This document shows, piece by piece, positions 5,330-13,868 of a DNA stretch of 20,353 nt. Each line of letters starts with the position of its first letter. The stretch's first letter is position 1. The stretch is from Oscillospiraceae bacterium (GTDB lineage: Bacteria > Bacillota > Clostridia > Oscillospirales > Oscillospiraceae). A program made the translations under genes and the position numbers. Under the pieces are notes generated by a model that saw nothing but the letters and a program-made list of their open reading frames with translations, searched no databases and was not told the DNA's origin. The stretch covers positions 1 through 20,353 of the forward strand of contig JAEDIZ010000032.1 in assembly GCA_016296635.1 (NCBI GenBank), read 5' to 3'.

Positions 5330-6844
5330 ATGGGAATGATACTAACCTTCGACGTTGGCACAACGTCTATGAAATGCTGTGTGTTTGATGAAGCATTCCG
5401 AATGGTCACGACAGCAACGACAGAATACAAGATCGTCACAAGCAGGAACCGTGTAGAGGCAGACCCGGAGCTGTACTGGCAGGGGCTCTGCTCTGGAATA
5501 AAGGCTGTTCTGTCCCGAGGCGTCCGTCCGGAGCAGCTGGATGCGGTTGCATTCACAACTCAGGGGGAAACCATGATCACGCTGGATGAAAACAACCGTC
5601 CGGTGATGCCTGCACTCGTTTGGCTGGATGAGCGTGCAGGCACGCAGGCGAAACAACTGACAGATGCAATCGGAGCCGAGCAGGTATTCCGCACGACCGG
5701 TCTGCCCGCATTGACCGGAGCAGCGCCGATTGCAAAGCTGAAATGGATGATGGATCAGCCGGAGTTAGAGAAAAAGGTCAAAAAAATTCTGCTGCTTGAA
5801 GATTATCTGATTTACAGGCTGTCCGGCGTCTTTGCAACAGAGCAGTCTCTGGTTTGCTCAACAGGATACTATAACATTGTTCAGCATTGTTATGAGAAGC
5901 GCTATCTTGCACTTGCAGGGACAGATGAAACCATACTGCCAGAAGTATTTCCCTGTGGAACCGTTGTCGGTCGTGTTACAGAGGAAGCTGCGGAAAAAAC
6001 CTGCCTGAAGGCCGGTACAGCAGTCGTTTGTACGGCTATGGATCAGACAACCAGCGCAGTAGGCGCAGGCAATGTAGAGCCCGAACTTGTTTCAGAGACA
6101 ACGGGCACCTGCCTGACTGTGGCTGCAACAACGAAGGAACTGCATTTTGAAACAGGCAATACGCTGCAATACTATACGCATTTCGATGGGAATTATCTTG
6201 CACTGGCCTATAATCCTACGGCGGCCATCCTCATGAAGTGGTTTAAGGACAGTTTCCTTTCGGATTCTGCACCGTATCAAAAAAGCGGCGAGAACCCATA
6301 TCAGTATATGAGCAGGCTTGCCGCAACGGTGCCTGTGGGATGCGATGGGGTCCTGCTTCTTCCCCATTTTGCCGGGAAGCTGATGCCTACAGCGAACGAG
6401 GCGATGCGAGGTGTGTTCACCGGAATCGGATTAGATACAACCACCGGACATTTTATCCGCGCTATTATGGAGGGCGTCGGATTCATGCTCAAAGAGAATC
6501 TGGAATTGATGCAGGAGGCAGGAATAGAGCTGCGGCAGATTCGCTTGATTGGAGGCGGCGCAAAGGACAGACTTTGGTGCCAAATCAAAGCAAATATTCT
6601 CGGCTGCCCGGTTGAGACTATGGAAAACGAAGAGTCCACTTCGTTGGGTGCTGCAATTCTGGCCAGAAAAGCTCTGGATCAGTCTTTGTGCGTACCGGAG
6701 TTGTGCAGGGAATTCGTCAGGATGCACGCAAAGCTTACTCCGGAGGAGAATGAAGTAAAAATCTATCAGCAAATTTATCCGAACTATCTCTTGTTGAACC
6801 AGGTTATGGATTCATTTTACGAAATAACCGCAAGCAAGTCCTAA
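5330..6844 (+). CDS. FGGY-family carbohydrate kinase (xylulokinase/ribulokinase-like)
   Basis: This 504-residue cytosolic kinase of the FGGY family phosphorylates a ketose or polyol with ATP. Visible features are the N-terminal phosphate loop FDVGTTSMK (residues 7-15), WLDERA (99-104) in the sugar site, the catalytic aspartate D238 in AMDQTTSAVGAG, and the second ATP motif LIGGGAKDRLWCQ in the C-terminal domain. Length is normal. The ATG at 5330 is preferred over the GTG at 5318 because GGAG lies six bases before it and homology starts at MGMILTFD. It is third in the operon from the promoter at 3192. The natural substrate (L-ribulose, D-xylulose or L-fuculose) cannot be read from sequence, but co-regulation with the 14862 isomerase favours the ketose that enzyme makes. 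It converges on the galactokinase gene 10 bp away, with no terminator visible between them. Confidence 0.85.
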   Translation: MGMILTFDVGTTSMKCCVFDEAFRMVTTATTEYKIVTSRNRVEADPELYWQGLCSGIKAVLSRGVRPEQLDAVAFTTQGETMITLDENNRPVMPALVWLDERAGTQAKQLTDAIGAEQVFRTTGLPALTGAAPIAKLKWMMDQPELEKKVKKILLLEDYLIYRLSGVFATEQSLVCSTGYYNIVQHCYEKRYLALAGTDETILPEVFPCGTVVGRVTEEAAEKTCLKAGTAVVCTAMDQTTSAVGAGNVEPELVSETTGTCLTVAATTKELHFETGNTLQYYTHFDGNYLALAYNPTAAILMKWFKDSFLSDSAPYQKSGENPYQYMSRLAATVPVGCDGVLLLPHFAGKLMPTANEAMRGVFTGIGLDTTTGHFIRAIMEGVGFMLKENLELMQEAGIELRQIRLIGGGAKDRLWCQIKANILGCPVETMENEESTSLGAAILARKALDQSLCVPELCREFVRMHAKLTPEENEVKIYQQIYPNYLLLNQVMDSFYEITASKS

Positions 6845-6854
6845 TGGCATCCAT

Positions 6855-8006
6855 TTACGCTTCTTCCGCCAGAATACCGCCCTGCTGACGGATAGACAGC
6901 ACATGGCAGCTTCCTTCACCCAGCACGTGCTCGATTTCCGATTTGAAATGCGGCAGCAGATCGTTCGGCACAAAAGCCTGAATCGTGCCCGCAAAGCCGC
7001 CGCCGTGAACACGTACAGCGCCCCGGCCATTCAGAAGCCGTTCCGCCAGTGTCAGAGCGAACGCGACCTCTTGATGGGCCGTGCTTCCTGTTGGTATAAC
7101 ATTCTGCAGCAGCATCCACGAGGATCTGCCAGACTCAGTTACATAGTTCAGGAACGCACTGAAATCATCATTTTTGATAGCGCGGACTTGCAGTCTGACC
7201 CGCTCATTCTCTTCAAAGAAATGCATGGCGCGCAGAACGGCTCGGCTGCCGCAGCTTGTCCGCAATTCCGGCAGACGAGAATAGAACTCATTTTTATTGA
7301 CATCCCGCAGGACTTCCTTGTCGAACATGGCAGCAACGGATTTCATTTCCCGCGTGATGGCGGCATACTCTTCGGTCAGGTCCGCGTGGTCTGCGCCGGA
7401 GTCAATGATACAGAGGGTGTGGCCGCAGGTAGAAAAGTCAAAATCCAGCTTTTCCACCATGGGATTTGCCGGGTCTGCAAAGTCAATGCTGATGATGCCG
7501 CCGACACTGGACGCCGTCTGATCCATGAGTCCGCAGGGTTTGCCGAAATATGTATTCTCCGCCCACTGACCGATCTGCGCGATCTCCACAGGGGAAAACC
7601 TCCCACCGCAGAAAATATGATTCAGAATCGTACCAATCAGTACCTCAAAGGCAGCGGAACTGGACAGCCCGGAACCCGGCAGAACGCTGGAAGTGACGGA
7701 AATATCAAGGCCAAACAGCGCCGCACCGTTCTGCGTGAACTTTGCGGCGATGCCACGTACAAGGGCGGCTGTGGAATTCTTCTCCGATTTACGCATGGCG
7801 AGATCGTTCAGGTCGATCTCTGTCGTTCCGAATCCCTCCGAGCAGACGCAGAGCGTGTTCCGCTCATTCGCGGACACCTGCGCCAGCATCTCCAGATTCA
7901 CAGCCGCAGCCAGTACGCGCCCATGCTGATGGTCGGTGTGGTTCCCACTCAACTCTGTGCGCCCGGGAGCCGAAAAAACCATTACCTTATCTTTTGTATG
8001 TTTCAT
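6855..8006 (-). CDS. Galactokinase-family GHMP kinase
   Basis: This 383-residue sugar-1-kinase of the GHMP superfamily is most like galactokinase (galactose to galactose-1-phosphate). The substrate motif is SAPGRTELSGNHTDHQHG (residues 12-29). The usual galactokinase form is GRxNLIGEHTDY, so the Glu before His is Asn here (N22). The ATP loop VLPGSGLSSSAAF, the catalytic Asp in GLMDQTASSVGG and motif 3 (VRVHGGGFAGTIQA) are all present. ATG at 8006 is chosen: AGGAG lies about twelve bases upstream, while the longer frame would need a TTG at 8027 without a site. It is the last gene of the GH51 operon. D-galactose and L-arabinose share stereochemistry at C2-C4, so an arabinose-active variant is possible, but galactose is the default. 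Confidence 0.8.
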   Translation of the reverse strand: MKHTKDKVMVFSAPGRTELSGNHTDHQHGRVLAAAVNLEMLAQVSANERNTLCVCSEGFGTTEIDLNDLAMRKSEKNSTAALVRGIAAKFTQNGAALFGLDISVTSSVLPGSGLSSSAAFEVLIGTILNHIFCGGRFSPVEIAQIGQWAENTYFGKPCGLMDQTASSVGGIISIDFADPANPMVEKLDFDFSTCGHTLCIIDSGADHADLTEEYAAITREMKSVAAMFDKEVLRDVNKNEFYSRLPELRTSCGSRAVLRAMHFFEENERVRLQVRAIKNDDFSAFLNYVTESGRSSWMLLQNVIPTGSTAHQEVAFALTLAERLLNGRGAVRVHGGGFAGTIQAFVPNDLLPHFKSEIEHVLGEGSCHVLSIRQQGGILAEEA

Positions 8007-8071
8007 TTCAAATTCATTCTCCTGCAAAAAGGAAGCTGTACATCTGCTTTCTCTTTTGAAGCCTCGGCTCC

Positions 8072-8695
8072 TTATAATTGCAGATTATCTCCCAATAAGC
8101 CAACAAAGGCACCTTCTCTGGCTTCCGGAGCATCTTTGTGTGCGATCAGCCATTTGTCTTTTCCCCAAAGAAGTTCGTCTTCTTTATTTATTTTCAACAT
8201 GTCCGGTTTCTGCATATTCGTTCCCTTTGGAAGTACGACAGCGATCATAAAATACTCCGCATCATCTGCCTGACATGGCGCATAGTGCAGTGTTGAAGAT
8301 CTTAGCACATAGGCAGTGCCGGATGGGACAAAAAATGCTTCAACGCATTTTGTATCCAACTTATAGTCCACCAGTTCTTCTTGCTTTGCCAGAAGCAGGA
8401 TCACATCCGTTGCACAGACGTTGACTTCATCGCTTCTATGATACTCGAGGCAATTCAACTTCCGATTCTGCCCGCAGCAGCATCCAACTTGAATTGGCAT
8501 ACCTCCATAAAAGTTGCTGGAAAGCATTTTTGAAACGGATAATTTGTTCATTCGATCAATGTCTGGAATATAGGTTACTTTTCCGGGCAGGTATTCAGTT
8601 TTGTTCAGTTCGGAAATCAGTTCTGAAAAGTCGTATCCCTGTAAAACTGCTCCATATTTCAAAAACTCCGGATCAAATACGGATATGAGATTCAT
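8072..8695 (-). CDS. DUF4867-family protein (cupin-like)
   Basis: This 207-residue protein matches the DUF4867 family as I remember it. Diagnostic stretches are FYGGMPIQVGCCCGQNRKLN, CLEYHRSDEVNV, ILLLAKQEELVD, TLHYAPC and, at the end, LLWGKDKWLIAHKDAPEA. The His/Glu pattern (EYH, then LHYAP) looks like the metal-binding beta-barrel of cupins. No characterised reaction is assigned to the family. Members tend to accompany sugar isomerase and kinase genes in Clostridia, so a sugar isomerase/epimerase or sugar-binding role is inference. The ATG at 8695 follows GGGGGAGG by eight bases; the frame extending to 8857 has no site. It is fifth in the operon, about 65 bp from both neighbours, and cytosolic with no signal peptide. 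Confidence 0.75.
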   Translation of the reverse strand: MNLISVFDPEFLKYGAVLQGYDFSELISELNKTEYLPGKVTYIPDIDRMNKLSVSKMLSSNFYGGMPIQVGCCCGQNRKLNCLEYHRSDEVNVCATDVILLLAKQEELVDYKLDTKCVEAFFVPSGTAYVLRSSTLHYAPCQADDAEYFMIAVVLPKGTNMQKPDMLKINKEDELLWGKDKWLIAHKDAPEAREGAFVGLLGDNLQL

Positions 8696-8762
8696 AATGC
8701 AGCCTCCCCCTCGATTGTAATGTATCTGTTCGCAGCAGATTATTGATATTTGTGTGTGCGTT

Positions 8763-9566
8763 CTAAATGTCCATTTTTCCAGAGCCGGAATAGTAGGGCG
8801 TTCCGATGAAGCCCGTTTCTGCGAACTGCGCGATATTATGCCGGATGATATAGTCAACGTAGCTGGAAATCATCTTCGCCGTCAAAACATAGCCGCAGGG
8901 ATTCATGTGGCCGCCGAGATAAAAGCGGCGGCGAAAATCAGAATCGTAAATCGGTGCAAAGCGTCGCAGGTCAAGCAGCCAGCAATTCGGAAAAAGCCCG
9001 GTCATCTCCCGCAGGAGCGCCTGGTGGCGGTCGGCGAGTGCCTCCCGTTCCGCCGCTTCGTCGCTCCGGGGAATCGTGATTAGAAAGAAATGCGCGCGGG
9101 GTTCGATGCTTTGCAGACGCTGGATGATCTGCGCATAGCAGCCTGCAAACGTCTGCCTGTTCTGCCTCCAGTCGGAAAGGCAGATATCATCAGACCCGCC
9201 GAATTCGTACGGAGCATAAAACAGGTCGTTCACGCCCAGCGCGAGAAAGTACGCCTGACAGCGCAGCTCTGGGTTCCAGAAGCCCTGCTCCTGCGCGAAA
9301 CTCTGACAATACTCCCGCGCAGTCATTCCACCCCGAGAGAAATTATTGACGTTAATGCCGCAGAGCCGCCCAAGAAACTGCCCCCATGAATAATCATAAA
9401 AATCATGGTACTCTACTTCCCCTGTCGGTGAAACAGATTCAAACTCACCAGAGGAAAGACTGTCTCCGATACAACCGATGCGTCGAAAAATCGAGCAGAA
9501 ACCGCCGTTTGCGACAAACTGCTCCAAGGGTTGTTCATGCTCTGGTGCGAAGTTGTCAAAATTCAT
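8763..9566 (-). CDS. Cytosolic SGNH/GDSL-family hydrolase
   Basis: This 267-residue SGNH esterase shows block I GCIGDSLSSGE (nucleophile S36), block II NNFSRGGMTAREY (Gly about 79-80), block III LALGVNDLF (N113) and the terminal histidine block GGHMNPCGYVLTA (H220). The usual DxxH aspartate is replaced by a Gly-rich LGGH, so the triad may be a dyad or use another acid. There is no signal peptide, so it should act on imported substrates, for example removing acetyl or other acyl groups from oligosaccharides. ATG at 9566 is chosen because AGGAGG lies nine bases upstream; the longer frame to 9596 lacks a site. It follows the GRE activase by about 30 bp. The exact substrate is unknown. Confidence 0.78.
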   Translation of the reverse strand: MNFDNFAPEHEQPLEQFVANGGFCSIFRRIGCIGDSLSSGEFESVSPTGEVEYHDFYDYSWGQFLGRLCGINVNNFSRGGMTAREYCQSFAQEQGFWNPELRCQAYFLALGVNDLFYAPYEFGGSDDICLSDWRQNRQTFAGCYAQIIQRLQSIEPRAHFFLITIPRSDEAAEREALADRHQALLREMTGLFPNCWLLDLRRFAPIYDSDFRRRFYLGGHMNPCGYVLTAKMISSYVDYIIRHNIAQFAETGFIGTPYYSGSGKMDI

Positions 9567-9598
9567 AACGGCATACCTCCTGATTGAATTCTGCATTT

Positions 9599-10360
9599 TC
9601 AGTTCAGCGAATACTCCATTCCGAGCATTTTATATTTTGCGCCTGCCATGGCGTTATAAGGAAGCTGCTCCCAACGGCTTGCGCCAGCTAACTTCTGGAT
9701 TTGTGCCAGGTTTTCCTTTGTATCTGTGATGCTGGGGATCAGTGGCGTACGAAGCAGATGGGCTTTCCCGGATTCCTGCAGCCAGTGCAGATTCTTCAGA
9801 ATCGGCTCGTTGCTGACGCCGGTATATTCCAAATGCAGGGCAGGGTCAGCCAGCTTCACGTCCATAATGATAAAGTCTAGCTTTTCTGCGATTCGCTGAA
9901 AGACTGCTTCCGGTGCAAAACCAGAGGTCTCTATGCAAAGAGAAATACCGTCCAGCCGGTCGATGACTGCTTCCAGAAATTCCGCCTGCATCAGCGGTTC
10001 TCCTCCGGAAAACGTAATTCCGCCGAAGCCCGAGCCGAACGCCTCTGCGGAAGCGCGAAGGAGTTTGCTCAGTGCTTCCGGGGTATAGACGGTTCCGGCG
10101 ATTTCCAGACAGTTTTCCGGACAGACATACAGACAACGCCCAAAGGGGCGGCAGGCGTCATGCCTGCACGGACTTTGACACAACCCGCAGTGGCGGCAGC
10201 GTGCTTCCCGGAACAGAAGCTGCGGCTCACGCCGCAGCCCCTCAGGGTTATGGCACCAGCGGCAGCGGAGAGGACAACCTTTCAGAAAAACGGTTGTACG
10301 AATGCCCGGGCCGTCGTGCAGCGCCAGTTCTTTAATATCAAAAATTGTTCCGTTCATCAT
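9599..10360 (-). CDS. Glycyl-radical enzyme activating enzyme (radical SAM)
   Basis: This 253-residue radical-SAM enzyme installs the glycyl radical on the neighbouring GRE using S-adenosylmethionine. The CX3CX2C cluster is C29/C33/C36 in KGCPLRCRWCHNPEG, and the SAM-binding FSGGEP is at about 117-122. Between them lies the ferredoxin-like insert of GRE activases: C55, C58, C61, C65 (CX2CX2CX3C), then C70, C76, C80, C84 with looser spacing, so the second auxiliary cluster may be unusual. The start overlaps the GRE stop as ATGA, so translation is coupled. The protein is somewhat short compared with the 290-310 residues of many activases, and the C-terminus is compact. Confidence 0.9.
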   Translation of the reverse strand: MMNGTIFDIKELALHDGPGIRTTVFLKGCPLRCRWCHNPEGLRREPQLLFREARCRHCGLCQSPCRHDACRPFGRCLYVCPENCLEIAGTVYTPEALSKLLRASAEAFGSGFGGITFSGGEPLMQAEFLEAVIDRLDGISLCIETSGFAPEAVFQRIAEKLDFIIMDVKLADPALHLEYTGVSNEPILKNLHWLQESGKAHLLRTPLIPSITDTKENLAQIQKLAGASRWEQLPYNAMAGAKYKMLGMEYSLN

Positions 10361-12342
10361 ATGCTGTACATCTGTCTGGCAATGACGTGATCCTGATATT
10401 CCTTATCCAATTCGACAAAGTATGCGCTCCAGCCCCAAATGCGGACGACAAGCTGGCGGTATTTCTCCGGGTGCTTCTGCGCATCCCGAAGCGTGTCAAC
10501 ATTGACTGCATTGAGCTGAAGCTGGTGCCCACCCCGATCTACGAAGAATTTGACAAGCGCACCCACCTTCTCAACGCTTTCGTCATCGGAAAAAAGACTC
10601 TGGTGGAACTCCAGCGTCAGAGGTCCTCCGTTCATTGCCCGGCTCACATTTGGTTTTGTCATGGAGCAGATGACGGAAACGGGCCCTTTGACCCGTGCGA
10701 AGAGGCTGACAGAAAAGTTCGTGCCAAAGGGTTCACCTTTCCTACGCCCGTCGGGGGAGGCGCCCAGCTCGTTTGCGTGCCAGAGATAATACATGGCGCT
10801 GCCGGTTCCGGCCCGGTAAATGCCGCCCCGGCAGTTCGTTTTCCCTTCCAGCGCATCTGCGAAAGCGTCCAGCAGCGCGGCAGCGAGAGCATCCACGGAA
10901 TCGTCGTTGTTGCCGACCTTGGGTGCTTCATAGCGCAGATGGTGAAGAAGCTCAGGCGTCCCGGCGAAATTCTGGTCAACGGCCTCAATGTACGCTTCCT
11001 TCGTAATCGCCTTTTTCTCAAATATGAGTTCACGAATGGCAGCCAGTGAATCTGCGGCAGTGGCAATGCCGGTGCCATGGATACCGAAGTTATTGTAAAG
11101 ACCGCCTTCGTAGATATTGCAGTCCATCAGCAGATTCATAAATGGAGAAGGAACGAACCAGAGCTCACGGATGCCCTCACAGATTGCCTTGGCCTGCAAA
11201 TGAATCCGATTTCTGACGCAGGCGAAGAAACTCTCAAAATCGGGACAGCCTGCGAGATCCTGATGGAAGGCTTCATCGACCGCCTTTGGATAGGACAGCG
11301 CCCCAATGTTGGCGACATCCGCACCAACAAACGGAATGATAAACTCCCAGCAGGCGGCCACAGTATAGTTGGCAGCGTGCTCATGACGATATCCCATCTT
11401 TTCAAGTGCGGGGATAACCACATCATCGTTGGAATACTGTGGGAAACCCAGTCCCGCTTTGGTCAGATGACTGGCTTTGGTAAAGACAGACTGCGGTGTG
11501 GACCTGGATACCCGAAGATTGATCTTCGGATCGATCAGCTTGTTGTTGTAGCTGGCGTCCAAACACAGTTCAGAGAGCAGGTTGAATACTTCATTCCCAT
11601 CCTCATCAATTCCGCCCAGCATCAGACTCTGACCGTTGTCACCCTGCTGGACGCCCACATACAGGTCACTGTCCCGGTTGAAAGACAGGAAGAAATCCTC
11701 CAGAAGCGCAAGTGCCGATTCCCGCGTCTGAACGCCCGCGTCCAGATCGTGCTTCAGATACGGCCACAGATAGCGGTCAAAGCGTCCGACAGTGTTGTGA
11801 TAGTTTCCTTCCAGCCACAGTGCATAGTGCAGAATTCTGAAAAACTGCAAGGCTTCCCGGAAGCTCCTTGCGGGATACCGGGGAACCTGCGTCAGAATCT
11901 CCGCCAGATCGGGACGACCCTGCTGAACAGCCTCATCCCGATATCTGTCACACAACTCCAGAATGCTGTCAATGACGCGCTGACCCCAACAGTCAGCATC
12001 TTCACGGATTTCCAGCAAACCGGTTCCGATAACACGGTAGTAATTGGGGGACACATTGGATAGAAATCCTAATTCGTGAATGAAATGTTTGGAACGAATC
12101 TGCTCCCATTCTTCTGATGTGAAGATGTCCGGGTAATTGGAAACGGTGCGAAGCAGGCAGATCTGCTCATCCGGCAGAATAACTGGGGTCTCTGCCTTAC
12201 AAAGTCGCTCGAATCGGTCGGTCATGCGCTCGATGGGCGGCACCCTGTTTTCTGCATATTCAGCGGCCAATTCCATGGGAATGCTTCGCCGGAGGGCGTG
12301 GTGCTTTTTCTCCGTGATAAACCGATAAAGCTCCTGGTTCAT
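10357..12342 (-). CDS. Divergent glycyl radical enzyme (pyruvate formate-lyase superfamily)
   Basis: This 661-residue oxygen-sensitive radical enzyme keeps the superfamily core: GRFDRYLWPYLKHDL (about 186-200), the thiyl loop VAACWEFIIPF (C331, with E333 in the CxE position used by GRE dehydratases), ASPDGRRKGEPFG (about 528-540), and the glycyl loop VVRIWGWSAYFVELD with radical G637, 24 residues from the end. Most characterised GREs are about 760-850 residues; this one is short mainly before residue 190. Pyruvate formate-lyase has Cys-Cys in the active site, which is absent, so it is not PflB. Position 345, matching the acid used by glycerol dehydratase, is Asn, with D342 nearby. The start has GAGG six bases upstream, overlapping the GH51 stop. 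The activase follows with a 4-bp overlap. A lyase or dehydratase is most likely; the substrate is unknown, perhaps a sugar or polyol given the operon. Confidence 0.88.
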   Translation of the reverse strand: MNQELYRFITEKKHHALRRSIPMELAAEYAENRVPPIERMTDRFERLCKAETPVILPDEQICLLRTVSNYPDIFTSEEWEQIRSKHFIHELGFLSNVSPNYYRVIGTGLLEIREDADCWGQRVIDSILELCDRYRDEAVQQGRPDLAEILTQVPRYPARSFREALQFFRILHYALWLEGNYHNTVGRFDRYLWPYLKHDLDAGVQTRESALALLEDFFLSFNRDSDLYVGVQQGDNGQSLMLGGIDEDGNEVFNLLSELCLDASYNNKLIDPKINLRVSRSTPQSVFTKASHLTKAGLGFPQYSNDDVVIPALEKMGYRHEHAANYTVAACWEFIIPFVGADVANIGALSYPKAVDEAFHQDLAGCPDFESFFACVRNRIHLQAKAICEGIRELWFVPSPFMNLLMDCNIYEGGLYNNFGIHGTGIATAADSLAAIRELIFEKKAITKEAYIEAVDQNFAGTPELLHHLRYEAPKVGNNDDSVDALAAALLDAFADALEGKTNCRGGIYRAGTGSAMYYLWHANELGASPDGRRKGEPFGTNFSVSLFARVKGPVSVICSMTKPNVSRAMNGGPLTLEFHQSLFSDDESVEKVGALVKFFVDRGGHQLQLNAVNVDTLRDAQKHPEKYRQLVVRIWGWSAYFVELDKEYQDHVIARQMYSI

Positions 12343-12350
12343 ATACTACC

Positions 12351-13808
12351 TCACTCCGCAAAGGGAATCCGAAGAGCCAGTACGGCACCCTTGGGAATCG
12401 TGACGGGCTGTGCGCTGTCAAAGGTATAGGATACGGTCTTTACCCGTTCAGGCTCGTCGAACGTGTTGTGCGCATGGAGATCATCATCGTGCAGCAGTAC
12501 AGCAGATCCCTGAGACGCCAGCTTCATACCGACCTGCTCCAGCGTAAAGGCAGCGTCATGTCTGCAAGACAGATTTCCGACTGTGACAAGGAGCTGGCCG
12601 TCTTTCACAGAAGCGGAAACAGAAAGAGACTCGGCAAAATCGGAATTGTCGGTCACGACCGTTTCGATGGCCTCTGCGCCCTGATGTTCCTTAAACATAT
12701 CATAGACATGGTAGGTGGGTGTGACGATGCAGTGTTCACCTCCGGCAAGGAACAGAGCATGAAGATTATTGACAAGCTGCGCCACGTTGGTCATGGCGAT
12801 CTTCTCGCAGTGATTGTTGAAGATATTCAGAGACAGCGCGGCAACCATGGCATCGCGCAGGGTACTCTGCTGCTCGAACAGGTTATAGCCCTTGCTGGGG
12901 CCAGAGCCGTCCGGATGCCAGCAGCCCCACTCGTCCACGACCAGCTTGATCTTGTCCTGTGCATTGAAGCCGGAAATGATGTTCCAGTTTCTCTTGATGG
13001 CATATTCGATGCCCTTTGCCTGCCGAAGCTGCCGATCCCACTCTTCCTCCGTGAAGCCGACGGGATCACCGGCAAAGCCGCAGTAGTAGTGCATGGCAAA
13101 GCCGTGCGTATAGCTTTTCTGGGACTGCAAGGAGGCGATTACCTTCTGTGTCCAGTTGAAATCCTCAAAATTTGTGCCGCAGGCAAAAAGTCTTGCCTCC
13201 GGGAAGGCGTTGTTCATAAGTGTGGCATAGCGTCTGTACTCGTCCGCATAATACTCCGGACGCATATTGCCGCCGCCGCCCCAGTTTTCGTTGCCAACAC
13301 CCCAGTAAGGAATGTCAAAAGGCTGGGGGTGGCCATTTCTTGCTCTTTCCTTCGCCAGCGTTGTCGTGCCCTCGGGAGAGAGGCAATAATCCATCCAGTT
13401 TCTGGCCTCCATAGGTGAAGAGGAGGTCACATTCGTTGCAAAATAGGCTTTTGCGCCGATCAGCTCGCACAGGTCAAGAAACTCATGCGTACCTACGGTA
13501 TTCGGCTCATAACGATGGTCGTTTCTTGTCCACCAGTTGATTCGGGTCGGACGATCCTCTCCGATTCCGTCCCGCCAGTTATAAACCTCTGCATAGCAGC
13601 CGCCTGGCCAGCGAAGCACAGGAGGCTTGATCTTTTGCAGTTTCTCGATGAGGTCTTTGCGAAAGCCGCGGATGTTCGGGATGGAGGAATCCCTGCCTAC
13701 CCAAAGACCGTCATAGAAAACGCCGCCGATGTGCTCGGAGAAGTGACCATAAACCTCCGGCGCAATTGTGCCAAGCTTATGGGGCGCGACCAGATAAATC
13801 TTTTTCAT
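12351..13808 (-). CDS. abfA: GH51 alpha-L-arabinofuranosidase
   Basis: This 485-residue cytosolic GH51 enzyme releases terminal L-arabinofuranose from arabinan, arabinoxylan or arabinogalactan oligosaccharides. The (beta/alpha)8 barrel contains VLRWPGGCYAEVYNW (about 64-78), the acid/base E174 in GVGNENWGGGG and the nucleophile E293 in VVDEWGCWH. The last roughly 100 residues form the usual C-terminal beta-sandwich. There is no signal peptide, so substrates must be imported. The start has AGGAG eight bases upstream. It is the first gene of the minus-strand operon that continues into the GRE 9 bp later. Expression is probably controlled by the divergent AraC-type regulator. Confidence 0.93.
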   Translation of the reverse strand: MKKIYLVAPHKLGTIAPEVYGHFSEHIGGVFYDGLWVGRDSSIPNIRGFRKDLIEKLQKIKPPVLRWPGGCYAEVYNWRDGIGEDRPTRINWWTRNDHRYEPNTVGTHEFLDLCELIGAKAYFATNVTSSSPMEARNWMDYCLSPEGTTTLAKERARNGHPQPFDIPYWGVGNENWGGGGNMRPEYYADEYRRYATLMNNAFPEARLFACGTNFEDFNWTQKVIASLQSQKSYTHGFAMHYYCGFAGDPVGFTEEEWDRQLRQAKGIEYAIKRNWNIISGFNAQDKIKLVVDEWGCWHPDGSGPSKGYNLFEQQSTLRDAMVAALSLNIFNNHCEKIAMTNVAQLVNNLHALFLAGGEHCIVTPTYHVYDMFKEHQGAEAIETVVTDNSDFAESLSVSASVKDGQLLVTVGNLSCRHDAAFTLEQVGMKLASQGSAVLLHDDDLHAHNTFDEPERVKTVSYTFDSAQPVTIPKGAVLALRIPFAE

Positions 13809-13842
13809 TGCATTCGCTCCTTTTTATGTAATTCATACGAAA

Positions 13843-13851
13843 ATAATACCA
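13843..13851 (-). promoter_or_regulatory. Extended -10 of the GH51 operon promoter (candidate)
   Basis: On the minus strand TGGTATTAT (13851 to 13843) fits an extended -10 (TGnTATAAT), about 35 bp upstream of the GH51 start. At 17-bp spacing the -35 would be CATCCT, which is poor. This is what an activator-dependent promoter looks like. Confidence 0.45.
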
Positions 13852-13868
13852 TGTATATCTGTACAAGG

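Noticed and set aside
6903..8273. 456-codon plus-strand ORF
   Set aside because: It is antisense to the galactokinase and DUF4867 genes, which carry clear family motifs. Its own translation has no recognisable domain and no ribosome site.
10357..12342. Annotation as pyruvate formate-lyase (PflB)
   Set aside because: PflB needs two adjacent active-site cysteines. This protein has a single Cys followed by Trp-Glu, and it is about 100 residues shorter.
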